Shown here: one piece after another, positions 56,346-64,000 of the stretch
Position numbering within the stretch: the stretch's first letter is position 1
How the letters are laid out: every line of letters starts with the position of its first letter
Assembly (NCBI RefSeq): GCF_009769735.1
Contig: NZ_WSRO01000002.1
Coordinates: 7,179,001 to 7,243,000, forward strand
Direction of reading: 5' to 3'
From: Streptomyces sp. BA2
GTDB taxonomy: Bacteria > Actinomycetota > Actinomycetes > Streptomycetales > Streptomycetaceae
DNA length: 64,000 nt
Position numbers and translations under genes: made by a program
The notes under the pieces: generated by a model
Databases searched by the model: none
The model's input: the letters and a program-made list of their open reading frames with translations, nothing else
What the model was told of the DNA's origin: nothing

Positions 56346-56484
56346 GTTGCCCTCCCCGAGCACGCCATTGAGCTGTTGAGTCGTGGGCGCATCTCAGCAT
56401 GGATCGGCGTACCCGGCCAAGGGGCTGGGTGAAAGAATTCACAAAGGGCCGGCCATGAAAGGGGTTTGAGGGCGGTCGCTCGCG

Positions 56485-58197
56485 TCAGCTCATCCGCAGT
56501 GCCAGGAAGAAATCGAGCTTGTCCTCGAGGCGCGAAAGGTCACGACCCGTCAACTGCTCGATACGGCCCACCCGGTAGCGCAACGTGTTGACGTGCAGGT
56601 GCAGCCGCGCCGCGCACCGCGTCCAGGAACCGTCGCAGTCCAGGAACGCCTCCAGGGTCGGAATGAGCTCGGCCCGGTGGCGCCGGTCGTAGTCCCGCAG
56701 CGGGTCGAGGAGACGCGCCGTGAACGCCCTGCGCACGTCGTCCGGGACGAAGGGCAGCAGCAGCACGTGCGAGGCCAGCTCCTGGTGGCCCGCCGCGCAG
56801 ACCCGCCCCGGACGCGCCGCCGCGACCCGGCGGGCGTGCCGTGCCTCCTCCAGGGCGCCGCGAAGACCCTCCGCCGAGTGCACGGACGCGCTGACGCCGA
56901 GCGTGAGGCGGCCGTCGCCGTCGAGGCCCGCCGAGAGGGGTTCGCGGACGGACTCCAGGAGGGAGTCGGCAAGGAGGCCCGTCTCCGAGCCGTCGTGCTC
57001 CGCGGATACCGCCGGCAGCGGCACGAGCGCGATCGCCTCGTCACCCGTATGGGCCACCGCGATCCGGTCGGACGGCTCGGGGCCCGCCGACAGGGGGTCC
57101 ACGAGGATCTCCTCCAGGAGGGACTGGGCCACCGGGCCGCCCTCGATCTCGCCGCCGTCCCACTCCACGCGGGCCACCACGACCTGCCAGTGCGGTGCCG
57201 CGCCCAGGCCGGGCAGCAGCACGGGGGCGGCGACCCGCAGGCGCGCCGCGATCTCCGCGGGGGCCGCGCCCGTCTGGACCAGTTCGAGGACCTCCTGGGC
57301 AAGCCTGCGCCGCACCGTGCGGGCGGCGTCGCGCCGGTCGCGCTCCACCGCGATCAGCTGGGTGACGCCCTGCAGCAGGTCGAGCCGCTCCTCGGGCCAG
57401 TCGCCCGCGTCGGCCTCGACGGCCAGGAACCAGTCGGAGAGGACCGTCTCGCGCACGTCGCGCAGGGCGGCCGTGCTCGCCGCGGCCGCCGCCGAGGCCG
57501 ACGCGGCAGCCGGACCGCGCCCACTGCTCCGAATGGGGAACAGGGAGTACGTCGTGCCGTCCACCTGGACCCGGTGCGGGCCCCTGCGCCCCGTGCGGGC
57601 CGCGGCCAGGTGCTCGCCCCCCAGACGGGCGCACACGGCCGCGGAGAGGGCGGGGCCCGCCGCGCTCGACCCCGCGATGGCGTGGCCCGCGGGGGACAGG
57701 ACCCAGGCCCGCAGGTCCAGGTCGGAGCCGAGCAGGTCGAGGACGACGTCGGGGCCGCCGCCTGTGGGGCCCGAGGTCATCAGACGGCGGTGCCGGTCCA
57801 CCACGGCCGCCAGGTCGCCGGCCCGCTCGCCGGAGACCTGGCGGACGACGTGCTCGGTGATCGTCGCGAAGGCGACCGACTCGTTCACGGCGAACAGCGG
57901 AAGCCGGTGCCGCGCGCAGGCCTCGACGATGTCGTCAGGGATGTCGCCGAGCTCGGCCTCGCCCGCGGCGAGCGCCGCCACTCCGGCGCTCGCGAGGATG
58001 CGTACGAAGGGTTCCGTGTCCGAGGCGTCCCGGCGCCAGGCGAGGCCCGTCAGGACCAGCTCGCCTCCGGCGAGATACCGGCTTGGGTCGCGCAGGTCCG
58101 TGGTCATCACACCGCGCACGGTGCGGTCGAGCTCGTCCTCGCCGCCGAGCAGCCGCAGGCCCAGCGCGTCGGTGTCAAGGAGTGCGCGCAGCCGCAT
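56485..58197 (-). CDS. pucR: PucR-family purine catabolism regulator
   Basis: A 570-residue regulator. Residues 1-125 are the PucR N-terminal domain (RGVMTTDLRDPSRYLAGGELVLTGLAWR), a GGDEF-like/CdaR middle follows, and the C-terminus has the HTH_30 motif (LHLHVNTLRYRVGRIEQLTGRDLSRLEDKLDFFLAL). It lies divergent from the xanthine dehydrogenase operon and should be its purine-responsive controller. Start ATG 58197. A longer upstream frame would run into the operator region. Confidence 0.92.
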   Translation of the reverse strand: MRLRALLDTDALGLRLLGGEDELDRTVRGVMTTDLRDPSRYLAGGELVLTGLAWRRDASDTEPFVRILASAGVAALAAGEAELGDIPDDIVEACARHRLPLFAVNESVAFATITEHVVRQVSGERAGDLAAVVDRHRRLMTSGPTGGGPDVVLDLLGSDLDLRAWVLSPAGHAIAGSSAAGPALSAAVCARLGGEHLAAARTGRRGPHRVQVDGTTYSLFPIRSSGRGPAAASASAAAAASTAALRDVRETVLSDWFLAVEADAGDWPEERLDLLQGVTQLIAVERDRRDAARTVRRRLAQEVLELVQTGAAPAEIAARLRVAAPVLLPGLGAAPHWQVVVARVEWDGGEIEGGPVAQSLLEEILVDPLSAGPEPSDRIAVAHTGDEAIALVPLPAVSAEHDGSETGLLADSLLESVREPLSAGLDGDGRLTLGVSASVHSAEGLRGALEEARHARRVAAARPGRVCAAGHQELASHVLLLPFVPDDVRRAFTARLLDPLRDYDRRHRAELIPTLEAFLDCDGSWTRCAARLHLHVNTLRYRVGRIEQLTGRDLSRLEDKLDFFLALRMS

Positions 58198-58545
58198 GGT
58201 GGTCGCCGCCGATCTTGTCTCGAATGGGATGTACAGACAGTTCGGGTGTGTCGACTCTGTGTTGCCGAAAGTCGACCCTGGCCCTCGTGTCCTGGGGTGC
58301 CTCCGGTTTCCAGGGGGAATCCGCGAGGTTACTGAGGCTCGTTCTTCATACGAATCTACAAGACGCGCGCCTTGGCCAGCCAACTCCTTCATGGTTTCGG
58401 TGACTGACCGCATCGGACGGCGGGGCGGTGTACTTGCCCCACTCCGCGTTAACAGCACATGAACGGGCAGTCGAGAGGCCTCCGGTCCGACTTGGCTGGA
58501 TCTTCTCGAACGAACGACCCTCGATATGAAGAAGAAGAGAGCCTC
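58198..58545. other. divergent pucR/xanthine dehydrogenase control region
   Basis: This 348-base gap has no gene that I can support. It should contain both promoters and any PucR operator. I see GTCGAC twice (58251-58280 area) and an AAGAAGAAGAGAG purine stretch just before the xanthine dehydrogenase start, which is a ribosome binding region; no strong inverted repeat stands out. Confidence 0.6.
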
Positions 58546-59436
58546 ATGGACTTCCTTCGCCCCGCCAGCTGGGAGGAGGCGCTCGCCGCAAAGGCCGAGC
58601 ACCCCACCGCTGTGCCGATTGCGGGTGGCACCGATGTGATGGTCGAGATCAACTTCGACCACCGTCGTCCCGAGTACCTGCTTGACCTCAACCGCGTCGC
58701 CGAGCTGCGCGAGTGGTCGGTGGGCGAGGAGACGGTCCAGCTGGGCGCCTCGGTTCCCTACACCACGATCATGGAGGAGCTGCGCACGGAGCTCCCGGGT
58801 CTCGCGCTCGCCTCGCACACGGTCGCGTCACCGCAGATCCGCAACCGCGGCGGCGTCGGCGGCAACCTCGGCACGGCGTCGCCCGCCGGTGACGCCCACC
58901 CCGCGCTGCTCGCCGCCGACTGCGAGGTCGAGGTGGAGTCCGTACGCGGTTCGCGCCTCATCCCGATCGACGACTTCTACACCGGCGTGAAGCGCAACGC
59001 CCTCGCGCAGGACGAGCTGATCAAGTCCGTCCACATCAAGAAGGCGGACGGCCCGCAGCAGTACTCGAAGGTCGGCACCCGCAACGCGATGGTCATCGCC
59101 GTGTGCGCCTTCGGCATCGCCCTGCACCCCGAGACCCGGACCGTACGGACCGGCATCGGCTCCGCCGCCCCGACCCCCATCCGGGCGAAGGCGGCCGAGG
59201 AGTTCTTGAACGCGGCGCTCGAAGAGGGCGGCTTCTGGGACAGCAAGAAGATCATCACCCCCTCGATCGCCAAGCAGTTCGCGGAGCTCGCCTCCGGTGC
59301 CGCCAACCCGATCGACGACGTCCGCGGCACGGCGAACTACCGCCGTCACGCCGTCGGCATCATGGCCCGCCGCACGCTCGGCTGGACCTGGGAGTCGTAC
59401 CGCGGCAACGGCCGCAGCACTGAGGGAGTCGCATAA
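58546..59436 (+). CDS. Xanthine dehydrogenase FAD-binding subunit
   Basis: A 296-residue FAD_binding_5 protein (PIAGGTDVMVEINFDHRRPEYLLDLN, ASPQIRNRGGVGGNLGTASPAGDAHPALLA) with a CO dehydrogenase flavoprotein C-domain. It takes electrons from the Fe-S subunit to NAD+. Start ATG 58546 (GAAGAAGAGAG before). First gene of the xdh operon; its TAA overlaps the next ATG by one base. Confidence 0.94.
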   Translation: MDFLRPASWEEALAAKAEHPTAVPIAGGTDVMVEINFDHRRPEYLLDLNRVAELREWSVGEETVQLGASVPYTTIMEELRTELPGLALASHTVASPQIRNRGGVGGNLGTASPAGDAHPALLAADCEVEVESVRGSRLIPIDDFYTGVKRNALAQDELIKSVHIKKADGPQQYSKVGTRNAMVIAVCAFGIALHPETRTVRTGIGSAAPTPIRAKAAEEFLNAALEEGGFWDSKKIITPSIAKQFAELASGAANPIDDVRGTANYRRHAVGIMARRTLGWTWESYRGNGRSTEGVA

Positions 59437-60029
59437 TGCGCGTGAACTTCACGGTCAACGGCCGTCAGCAGGAAGCCGACGATGTGTGGGAGGGTGAGTC
59501 CCTTCTCTACGTCCTGCGTGAGCGCATGGGGCTTCCCGGTTCGAAGAACGCCTGTGAGCAGGGCGAGTGCGGTTCCTGCACCGTCCGCCTCGACGGCGTA
59601 CCGGTGTGTTCGTGTCTGGTCGCCGCCGGACAGGTCGAGGGCCGTGAGGTCGTCACCGTCGAGGGCCTCGCGGACTACGCGAAGCACCGCGAGGACTCCC
59701 ACCCGGGCGGCGCCTGCGGCTCCGTCTGCGGCGGCACCTCCTTGCAGGAGGCCCGCCAGTGGCAGGCGAAAGGCACCGACGGCCAGACCGGCGAGGGCGG
59801 TGAACTCTCCCAGATCCAGCAGGCGTTCATCGACGCCGGCGCCGTCCAGTGCGGTTTCTGCACCCCCGGTCTCCTCGTCGCGGCCGACGAGCTCCTTGAG
59901 CGCAACGCATCGCCGTCGGACGCCGACATCCGTGAGGCGCTCTCCGGCAACCTCTGCCGCTGCACCGGTTACGAGAAGATCCTGGACGCGGTCCGCCTGG
60001 CGGCCGCCCGTCAGGAAGAGACGGTCTGA
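59436..60029 (+). CDS. Xanthine dehydrogenase [2Fe-2S] subunit
   Basis: A 197-residue two-cluster subunit. Plant-ferredoxin-type cysteines C40, C45, C48 and C60 form one cluster; C139-x2-C142 and C174-x-C176 form the second. Between them is an extra insert of about 35 residues (AGGACGSVCGGTSLQEARQWQ region), making it longer than the usual 160. Electrons pass from the Mo site to FAD through it. Confidence 0.95.
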   Translation: MRVNFTVNGRQQEADDVWEGESLLYVLRERMGLPGSKNACEQGECGSCTVRLDGVPVCSCLVAAGQVEGREVVTVEGLADYAKHREDSHPGGACGSVCGGTSLQEARQWQAKGTDGQTGEGGELSQIQQAFIDAGAVQCGFCTPGLLVAADELLERNASPSDADIREALSGNLCRCTGYEKILDAVRLAAARQEETV

Positions 60030-60031
60030 TC

Positions 60032-62422
60032 ATGGCTGGAACCAAGACCACCACGGGCGCGCCCACCGAAGTCACCCAGAAGCACAACAAGGGCGGCATC
60101 GGCGAGTCCACCCTCCGCCCCGACGGCACCCTGAAGGTCACCGGCGAGTTCGCCTACTCCTCGGACATGTGGCACGAGGACATGCTCTGGGGCCAGACGC
60201 TCCGCAGCACCGTCGCGCACGCCGAGATCGTCTCGATCGACACCGTAGAGGCCCTCAAGACGCCCGGCGTCTACGCCGTCCTGACGTACGACGACCTGCC
60301 GGCCGAGATGAAGAACTACGGCCTGGAGATCCAGGACACCCCGGTCCTCGCCCACGGCAAGGTCCGTCACCACGGTGAGCCGGTCGCCCTCGTGGCCGCC
60401 GACCACCCGGAGACCGCACGCCGTGCCGCCGCGAAGATCGTGGTCGAGTACAAGGAACTGCCCGTCATCACCGACGAGGCATCGGCGACCGCTCCGGACG
60501 CCGTCCTCGTCCACGAGGGCCGCACCGACGAGTACATCAAGCACGTCCCGCACCCGAACATCGTGCACAACCAGCCGATCATCCGGGGCAACGCCGAAGA
60601 GGCCGCCAAGAAGGCCGACTTCATCGTCAAGGGCGAATACACCTTCGGCATGCAGGACCAGGCCTTCCTCGGCCCGGAGTCCGGCCTCGCCGTGCCGTCC
60701 GAGGACGGCGGTGTCGAGCTGTACGTCGCCACCCAGTGGCTGCACTCGGACCTCGAACAGATCGCCCCCGTCCTCGGCCTGCCCGAGGAGAAGGTGCGCA
60801 TGACGCTCTCCGGCGTCGGCGGCGCGTTCGGCGGCCGCGAGGACATCTCGATGCAGATCCACGCCTGCCTCCTGGCGCTGCGCACCGGCAAGCCGGTCAA
60901 GATCGTCTACAACCGCTTCGAGTCCTTCTTCGGCCACGTGCACCGCCACCCGGCGAAGCTCTACTACGAGCACGGCGCCACCAAGGACGGCAAGCTCACG
61001 CACATGAAGTGCAAGATCGTCCTGGACGGCGGCGCCTACGCGTCGGCCTCCCCAGCGGTCGTGGGCAACGCCTCGTCCCTGTCGGTCGGTCCGTACGTGA
61101 TCGACGACGTCGACATCGAGGCCATCGCCCTCTACTCGAACAACCCGCCGTGCGGCGCGATGCGCGGCTTCGGCGCGGTCCAGGCGTGCTTCGCCTACGA
61201 GGCCCAGATGGACAAGCTCGCCGACAAGGTGGGCATGGACCGGGTCGAGTTCCGCCAGCTCAACGCCATGTCGCAGGGCACGATCATGCCGACCGGCCAG
61301 CCGGTCGACTCCCCGGCCCCGGTCGCCGAGATCCTGCGCCGCGTCAAGGCCCGTCCGCTGCCGCCCGAGCGCCAGTGGGAGTCCAGCGAGGGCGCGGACG
61401 TCCGCGCGCTGCCCGGCGGACTCTCCAACACCACGCACGGCGAAGGCGTCGTACGCGGCGTCGGCTACGCGGTCGGCATCAAGAACGTCGGCTTCTCCGA
61501 GGGCTTCGACGACTACTCCACCGCCAAGGTGCGCATGGAGGTCATCAACGGTGAGCCGGTCGCGACCGTGCACACCGCGATGGCGGAGGTCGGCCAGGGC
61601 GGCATCACCGTCCACGCGCAGATCGCCCGCACCGAACTCGGCGTACAGCAGGTGACCATCCACCCCGCCGACACGCAGGTGGGCTCCGCCGGTTCGACGT
61701 CCGCGTCCCGTCAGACGTACGTCACCGGTGGCGCGGTCAAGAACTCCTGCGAGCTCGTCCGCGAGAAGGTCCTGGAGATCGGCCGCCGCAAGTTCGGCTC
61801 CTACCACCCCGCTTGGGCCACCGCCGAGCTGGTCCTCGAAGGCGGCAAGGTCCTCACCGACGGCGGCGAGGCCCTCGCGGACCTGGCCGAGCTGCTCGAG
61901 GGCGAGACCGTGGAGGTCGAGGCCGAGTGGCGGCACCGTCCGACCGTGGCCTTCGACAAGAAGACCGGTCAGGGCAACGGCCACGTCCAGTACTCGTTCG
62001 CCGCGCACCGCGCGGTCGTCGAGGTGGACACCGAGCTCGGCCTGGTCAAGGTCGTCGAGCTCGCCACCGCCCAGGACGTCGGCAAGGCGCTCAACCCGCT
62101 CTCCGTGGTCGGCCAGATCCAGGGTGGTACCACCCAGGGCCTGGGCGTCGCGGTGATGGAGGAGATCATCGTCGACCCGAAGACCGCGAAGGTGCGCAAC
62201 CCCTCCTTCACGGACTACCTCATCCCGACCATCCTCGACACGCCGACCATCCCCGTCGACGTGCTGGAGCTCGCCGACCCGAACGCCCCCTACGGCCTTC
62301 GCGGCATGGGCGAGGCCCCGACCCTCTCGTCGACCCCGGCCGTCCTCGCGGCGATCCGGAACGCGACGGGTCTGGAACTGAACAGGACGCCGGTACGACC
62401 CGAACACCTCACCGGCACCTGA
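60032..62422 (+). CDS. Xanthine dehydrogenase molybdopterin-binding subunit
   Basis: A 796-residue molybdopterin-cytosine/MPT-binding subunit, where hypoxanthine and xanthine are hydroxylated to urate. Cofactor loops include GVGGAFGGRED and MRGFGAVQ; the catalytic Glu is E761 in LRGMGEAP. Part of the operon with the two smaller subunits. A purine permease follows, so purines are the likely substrate. The maturation factor XdhC is not in view, and other xanthine oxidase family members cannot be excluded. Confidence 0.94.
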   Translation: MAGTKTTTGAPTEVTQKHNKGGIGESTLRPDGTLKVTGEFAYSSDMWHEDMLWGQTLRSTVAHAEIVSIDTVEALKTPGVYAVLTYDDLPAEMKNYGLEIQDTPVLAHGKVRHHGEPVALVAADHPETARRAAAKIVVEYKELPVITDEASATAPDAVLVHEGRTDEYIKHVPHPNIVHNQPIIRGNAEEAAKKADFIVKGEYTFGMQDQAFLGPESGLAVPSEDGGVELYVATQWLHSDLEQIAPVLGLPEEKVRMTLSGVGGAFGGREDISMQIHACLLALRTGKPVKIVYNRFESFFGHVHRHPAKLYYEHGATKDGKLTHMKCKIVLDGGAYASASPAVVGNASSLSVGPYVIDDVDIEAIALYSNNPPCGAMRGFGAVQACFAYEAQMDKLADKVGMDRVEFRQLNAMSQGTIMPTGQPVDSPAPVAEILRRVKARPLPPERQWESSEGADVRALPGGLSNTTHGEGVVRGVGYAVGIKNVGFSEGFDDYSTAKVRMEVINGEPVATVHTAMAEVGQGGITVHAQIARTELGVQQVTIHPADTQVGSAGSTSASRQTYVTGGAVKNSCELVREKVLEIGRRKFGSYHPAWATAELVLEGGKVLTDGGEALADLAELLEGETVEVEAEWRHRPTVAFDKKTGQGNGHVQYSFAAHRAVVEVDTELGLVKVVELATAQDVGKALNPLSVVGQIQGGTTQGLGVAVMEEIIVDPKTAKVRNPSFTDYLIPTILDTPTIPVDVLELADPNAPYGLRGMGEAPTLSSTPAVLAAIRNATGLELNRTPVRPEHLTGT

Positions 62423-62432
62423 TCCCACGATC

Positions 62433-62495
62433 TCTCCGGGCGGCGCGTGCCTCCCGCGGAACGTCACACTTCCTGTCGCCCGCGCCGCCCGGAGA
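62433..62495 (+). terminator. terminator after the xdh operon
   Basis: TCTCCGGGCGGCGCG at 62433-62447 and CGCGCCGCCCGGAGA at 62481-62495 form a perfect 15-base stem with a 33-base loop, 11 bases after the stop codon. It suggests that the permease downstream has its own promoter or is read through. Confidence 0.8.
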
Positions 62496-62702
62496 AACCC
62501 AGTACCGCACCGCTCGCGGTCATCGCAGTACCTGAGCAGCACCCACGCAGCACCCACGCTCTTCGGAGCCCCAGTTCGTCTCGGGCCGTCCCCCGGGTCG
62601 TGCAGCCAAACGCACCATCCCAAATCCCGCAGTCTCCACAGGCCCAACCCTTTACGAACAGCCTGTTGCGGGTGCCCCTTTGAACCTTGGGAGTTAGGCA
62701 CC

Positions 62703-64000
62703 ATGACCCAACAGTCAACGGAGCCGAAGACCACGGCAGAGGACGCGGGCAACGGCTCTCGCGTCCCGGCCGGCAGGTCCTGGCTCGACCGGTATTTCCA
62801 CATAACCCACAGAGGATCGACGGTCGGCCGGGAGGTGCGTGGCGGCCTCACCACCTTCATGGCGATGGCCTACATCATCCTTCTGAACCCCGTGATCCTC
62901 TCGGTGCCCGATGCCACGGGCCACCGCCTCGACGGTGATCAGCTGACCACCGCCACCGTCTTCGCGGCGGCCGCCACCACCATCGTCATGGGCATCCTCG
63001 GCAATGTGCCGCTGGCCCTCGCGGCGGGACTCAGTGTCTCCGCCGTCGTGGCCTTCCAGGTCGCCCCGGAGATGACCTGGGGCAACGCGATGGCGATGTG
63101 CGTCATCTACGGCGCCATCATCATCCTGCTGGTCCTCACCGGCCTGCGGACCCTGATCATGGACGCGATTCCCCTGGCGCTGAAGCACGCCATCACCATG
63201 GGCATCGGCATGTTCGTCACGCTGATCGGTCTGGTCCAGGCGGGCTTCGTCACCTCCATGCCGTCCAAGCACGGCGACATGGGCGCGAAGCCGATCCAGA
63301 TGGGCATCGACGACAAGCTCATCGGCTGGCCCGTCCTCTGCTTCGCCGTCACCGTCCTGCTGATCTTCCTGCTCCAGGTCCGCAAGGTGCCCGGCGCGAT
63401 CCTCATCGGCATCGTCGGCGGCACCGTCTTCGCCGCGATCGTCCACCAGGTCGCGGGCATGAGCCAGAAGGACTGGGGCCTGAACGCCCCTGAGCTGGGC
63501 GGCTCCATCGTCTCGTCGCCCGACTTCGGCCTCTTCGGCGAGGTGTCCTTCAGCGGCATCGGCGACATCGGCGGCATCACCGTGGGTGTCATCGTCTTCA
63601 CCCTGGTCCTCGCCGGCTTCTTCGACGCCATGGGCACCATCATCGGCATCGGCCAGCAGGCCAACCTCGCCGACAAGGACGGCAAGATGCCGGGTCTGAA
63701 CAAGGCCCTGGCGATCGACGGTGCCGGTGGCGTCGTCGGCGGATTCGCCGGTGCCTCGGGCCAGACCGTCTTCGTCGAGTCCACCGCGGGCGTCGGCGAC
63801 GGCGCGCGCACCGGCTTCGCGAGCGTCGTCACCGGTCTCGCCTTCACGCTCTGCCTCTTCTTCACCCCGCTGGCCCAGCTCATCCCGACCCAGGTCGCAG
63901 CCGCCGCGCTCGTCGTCATCGGCGCGATGATGCTGAGCAACGCCCGGCACATCGACTGGTCCGACCAGGCCACCGCCATTCCGGTGTTCCTGACCACGGT
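62703..64000 (+). CDS. NCS2 (AzgA-like) purine permease (partial)
   Basis: The first 432 codons of an integral membrane purine transporter; the C-terminus is beyond the right edge. It starts at ATG 62703 (GGGAG upstream). STVGREVRGGLTTFMAMAYIILLNPVIL, the signature segment of AzgA/GhxP-type adenine-guanine-hypoxanthine permeases, is followed by many hydrophobic segments. The placement after xanthine dehydrogenase and PucR fits purine uptake for catabolism. Confidence 0.92.
   Translation, partial: MTQQSTEPKTTAEDAGNGSRVPAGRSWLDRYFHITHRGSTVGREVRGGLTTFMAMAYIILLNPVILSVPDATGHRLDGDQLTTATVFAAAATTIVMGILGNVPLALAAGLSVSAVVAFQVAPEMTWGNAMAMCVIYGAIIILLVLTGLRTLIMDAIPLALKHAITMGIGMFVTLIGLVQAGFVTSMPSKHGDMGAKPIQMGIDDKLIGWPVLCFAVTVLLIFLLQVRKVPGAILIGIVGGTVFAAIVHQVAGMSQKDWGLNAPELGGSIVSSPDFGLFGEVSFSGIGDIGGITVGVIVFTLVLAGFFDAMGTIIGIGQQANLADKDGKMPGLNKALAIDGAGGVVGGFAGASGQTVFVESTAGVGDGARTGFASVVTGLAFTLCLFFTPLAQLIPTQVAAAALVVIGAMMLSNARHIDWSDQATAIPVFLTT

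Noticed and set aside
62423..62702. Purine riboswitch before the permease
   Set aside because: The only strong structure is the terminator hairpin at 62433-62495; I see no purine-riboswitch core.
60011..62860. A 949-codon open frame on the minus strand opposite the xanthine dehydrogenase molybdenum subunit
   Set aside because: It is the mirror of a well-conserved gene in very GC-rich DNA; its product is low-complexity and matches no family.

Overview
The window is high-GC actinobacterial chromosome, almost certainly Streptomyces. Third codon positions are nearly all G or C and GTG starts are common. There are Tat and lipoprotein exports, sugar-polymer degrading enzymes, many AraC/LuxR/GntR/PucR-type regulators, a CYP105-like P450 with its own 3Fe-4S ferredoxin, and an RsbW-like ATPase. 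I see no rRNA, tRNA, CRISPR array, transposase or integrase. Both edges cut genes: an alkanesulfonate-type binding lipoprotein on the left and a purine permease on the right.

Region 1 (1-6301, minus strand) is the assimilatory sulfate reduction operon: leader peptide, cysI, a 59-residue zinc-ribbon protein, cysH, cysC, cysD and cysN, followed by an SsuA-like lipoprotein. Most genes overlap by a few bases. ATP sulfurylase (CysDN) makes APS. CysC can make PAPS, CysH has the cysteine set of an iron-sulfur APS reductase, and CysI reduces sulfite to sulfide.

Region 2 (6384-24962) is ordinary accessory chromosome: GNAT acetyltransferase, M36-like metalloprotease, GAF regulator, AidB-like acyl-CoA dehydrogenase, YihY membrane protein, an NmrA reductase opposite an AraC regulator, a second AraC regulator against a VOC protein, GH2 beta-galactosidase, an FMN-split-barrel protein, a Tat-exported PL8 lyase, an RDD protein, and the P450/ferredoxin pair.

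Region 3 (25199-29683) is the most unusual part. A radical SAM protein with viperin-like spacing and C-terminal landmarks is followed after 10 bases by a NUDIX hydrolase. Facing this pair is an operon of a trypsin-fold protein whose catalytic serine position is alanine and a 566-residue TPR protein with an unassigned C-terminal domain. A small single-span membrane protein lies upstream. I propose this as a candidate nucleotide-based conflict (defence) locus; no experiment supports it here.

Region 4 (29858-40946) holds a dienelactone-hydrolase-like enzyme, an AraC regulator and a Baeyer-Villiger monooxygenase (a probable small oxidation unit), RsgA, an Ada-AlkA fusion with a degenerate glycosylase end, an FMN-binding protein, a Tat-exported GH95-like enzyme, a DUF456 protein and a TrmB/LuxR-type regulator. 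Region 5 (41167-58197) has a large secreted subtilisin divergent from that regulator, a PP2C-like pseudophosphatase, a PoxB-type pyruvate oxidase, a GH38 alpha-mannosidase, an RsbW-like ATPase, a DUF2637 protein, an iron-box-controlled FhuF-like reductase, a GntR regulator, a TPR-like protein and a PucR regulator.

Region 6 (58546-64000) is a purine catabolism operon: three xanthine dehydrogenase subunits and an NCS2 purine permease, divergent from PucR. Two sequence themes cut across the window. Three copies of a 170-210 bp palindromic element each sit between convergent genes. Four genes have short tandem duplications at or over their stop codons.
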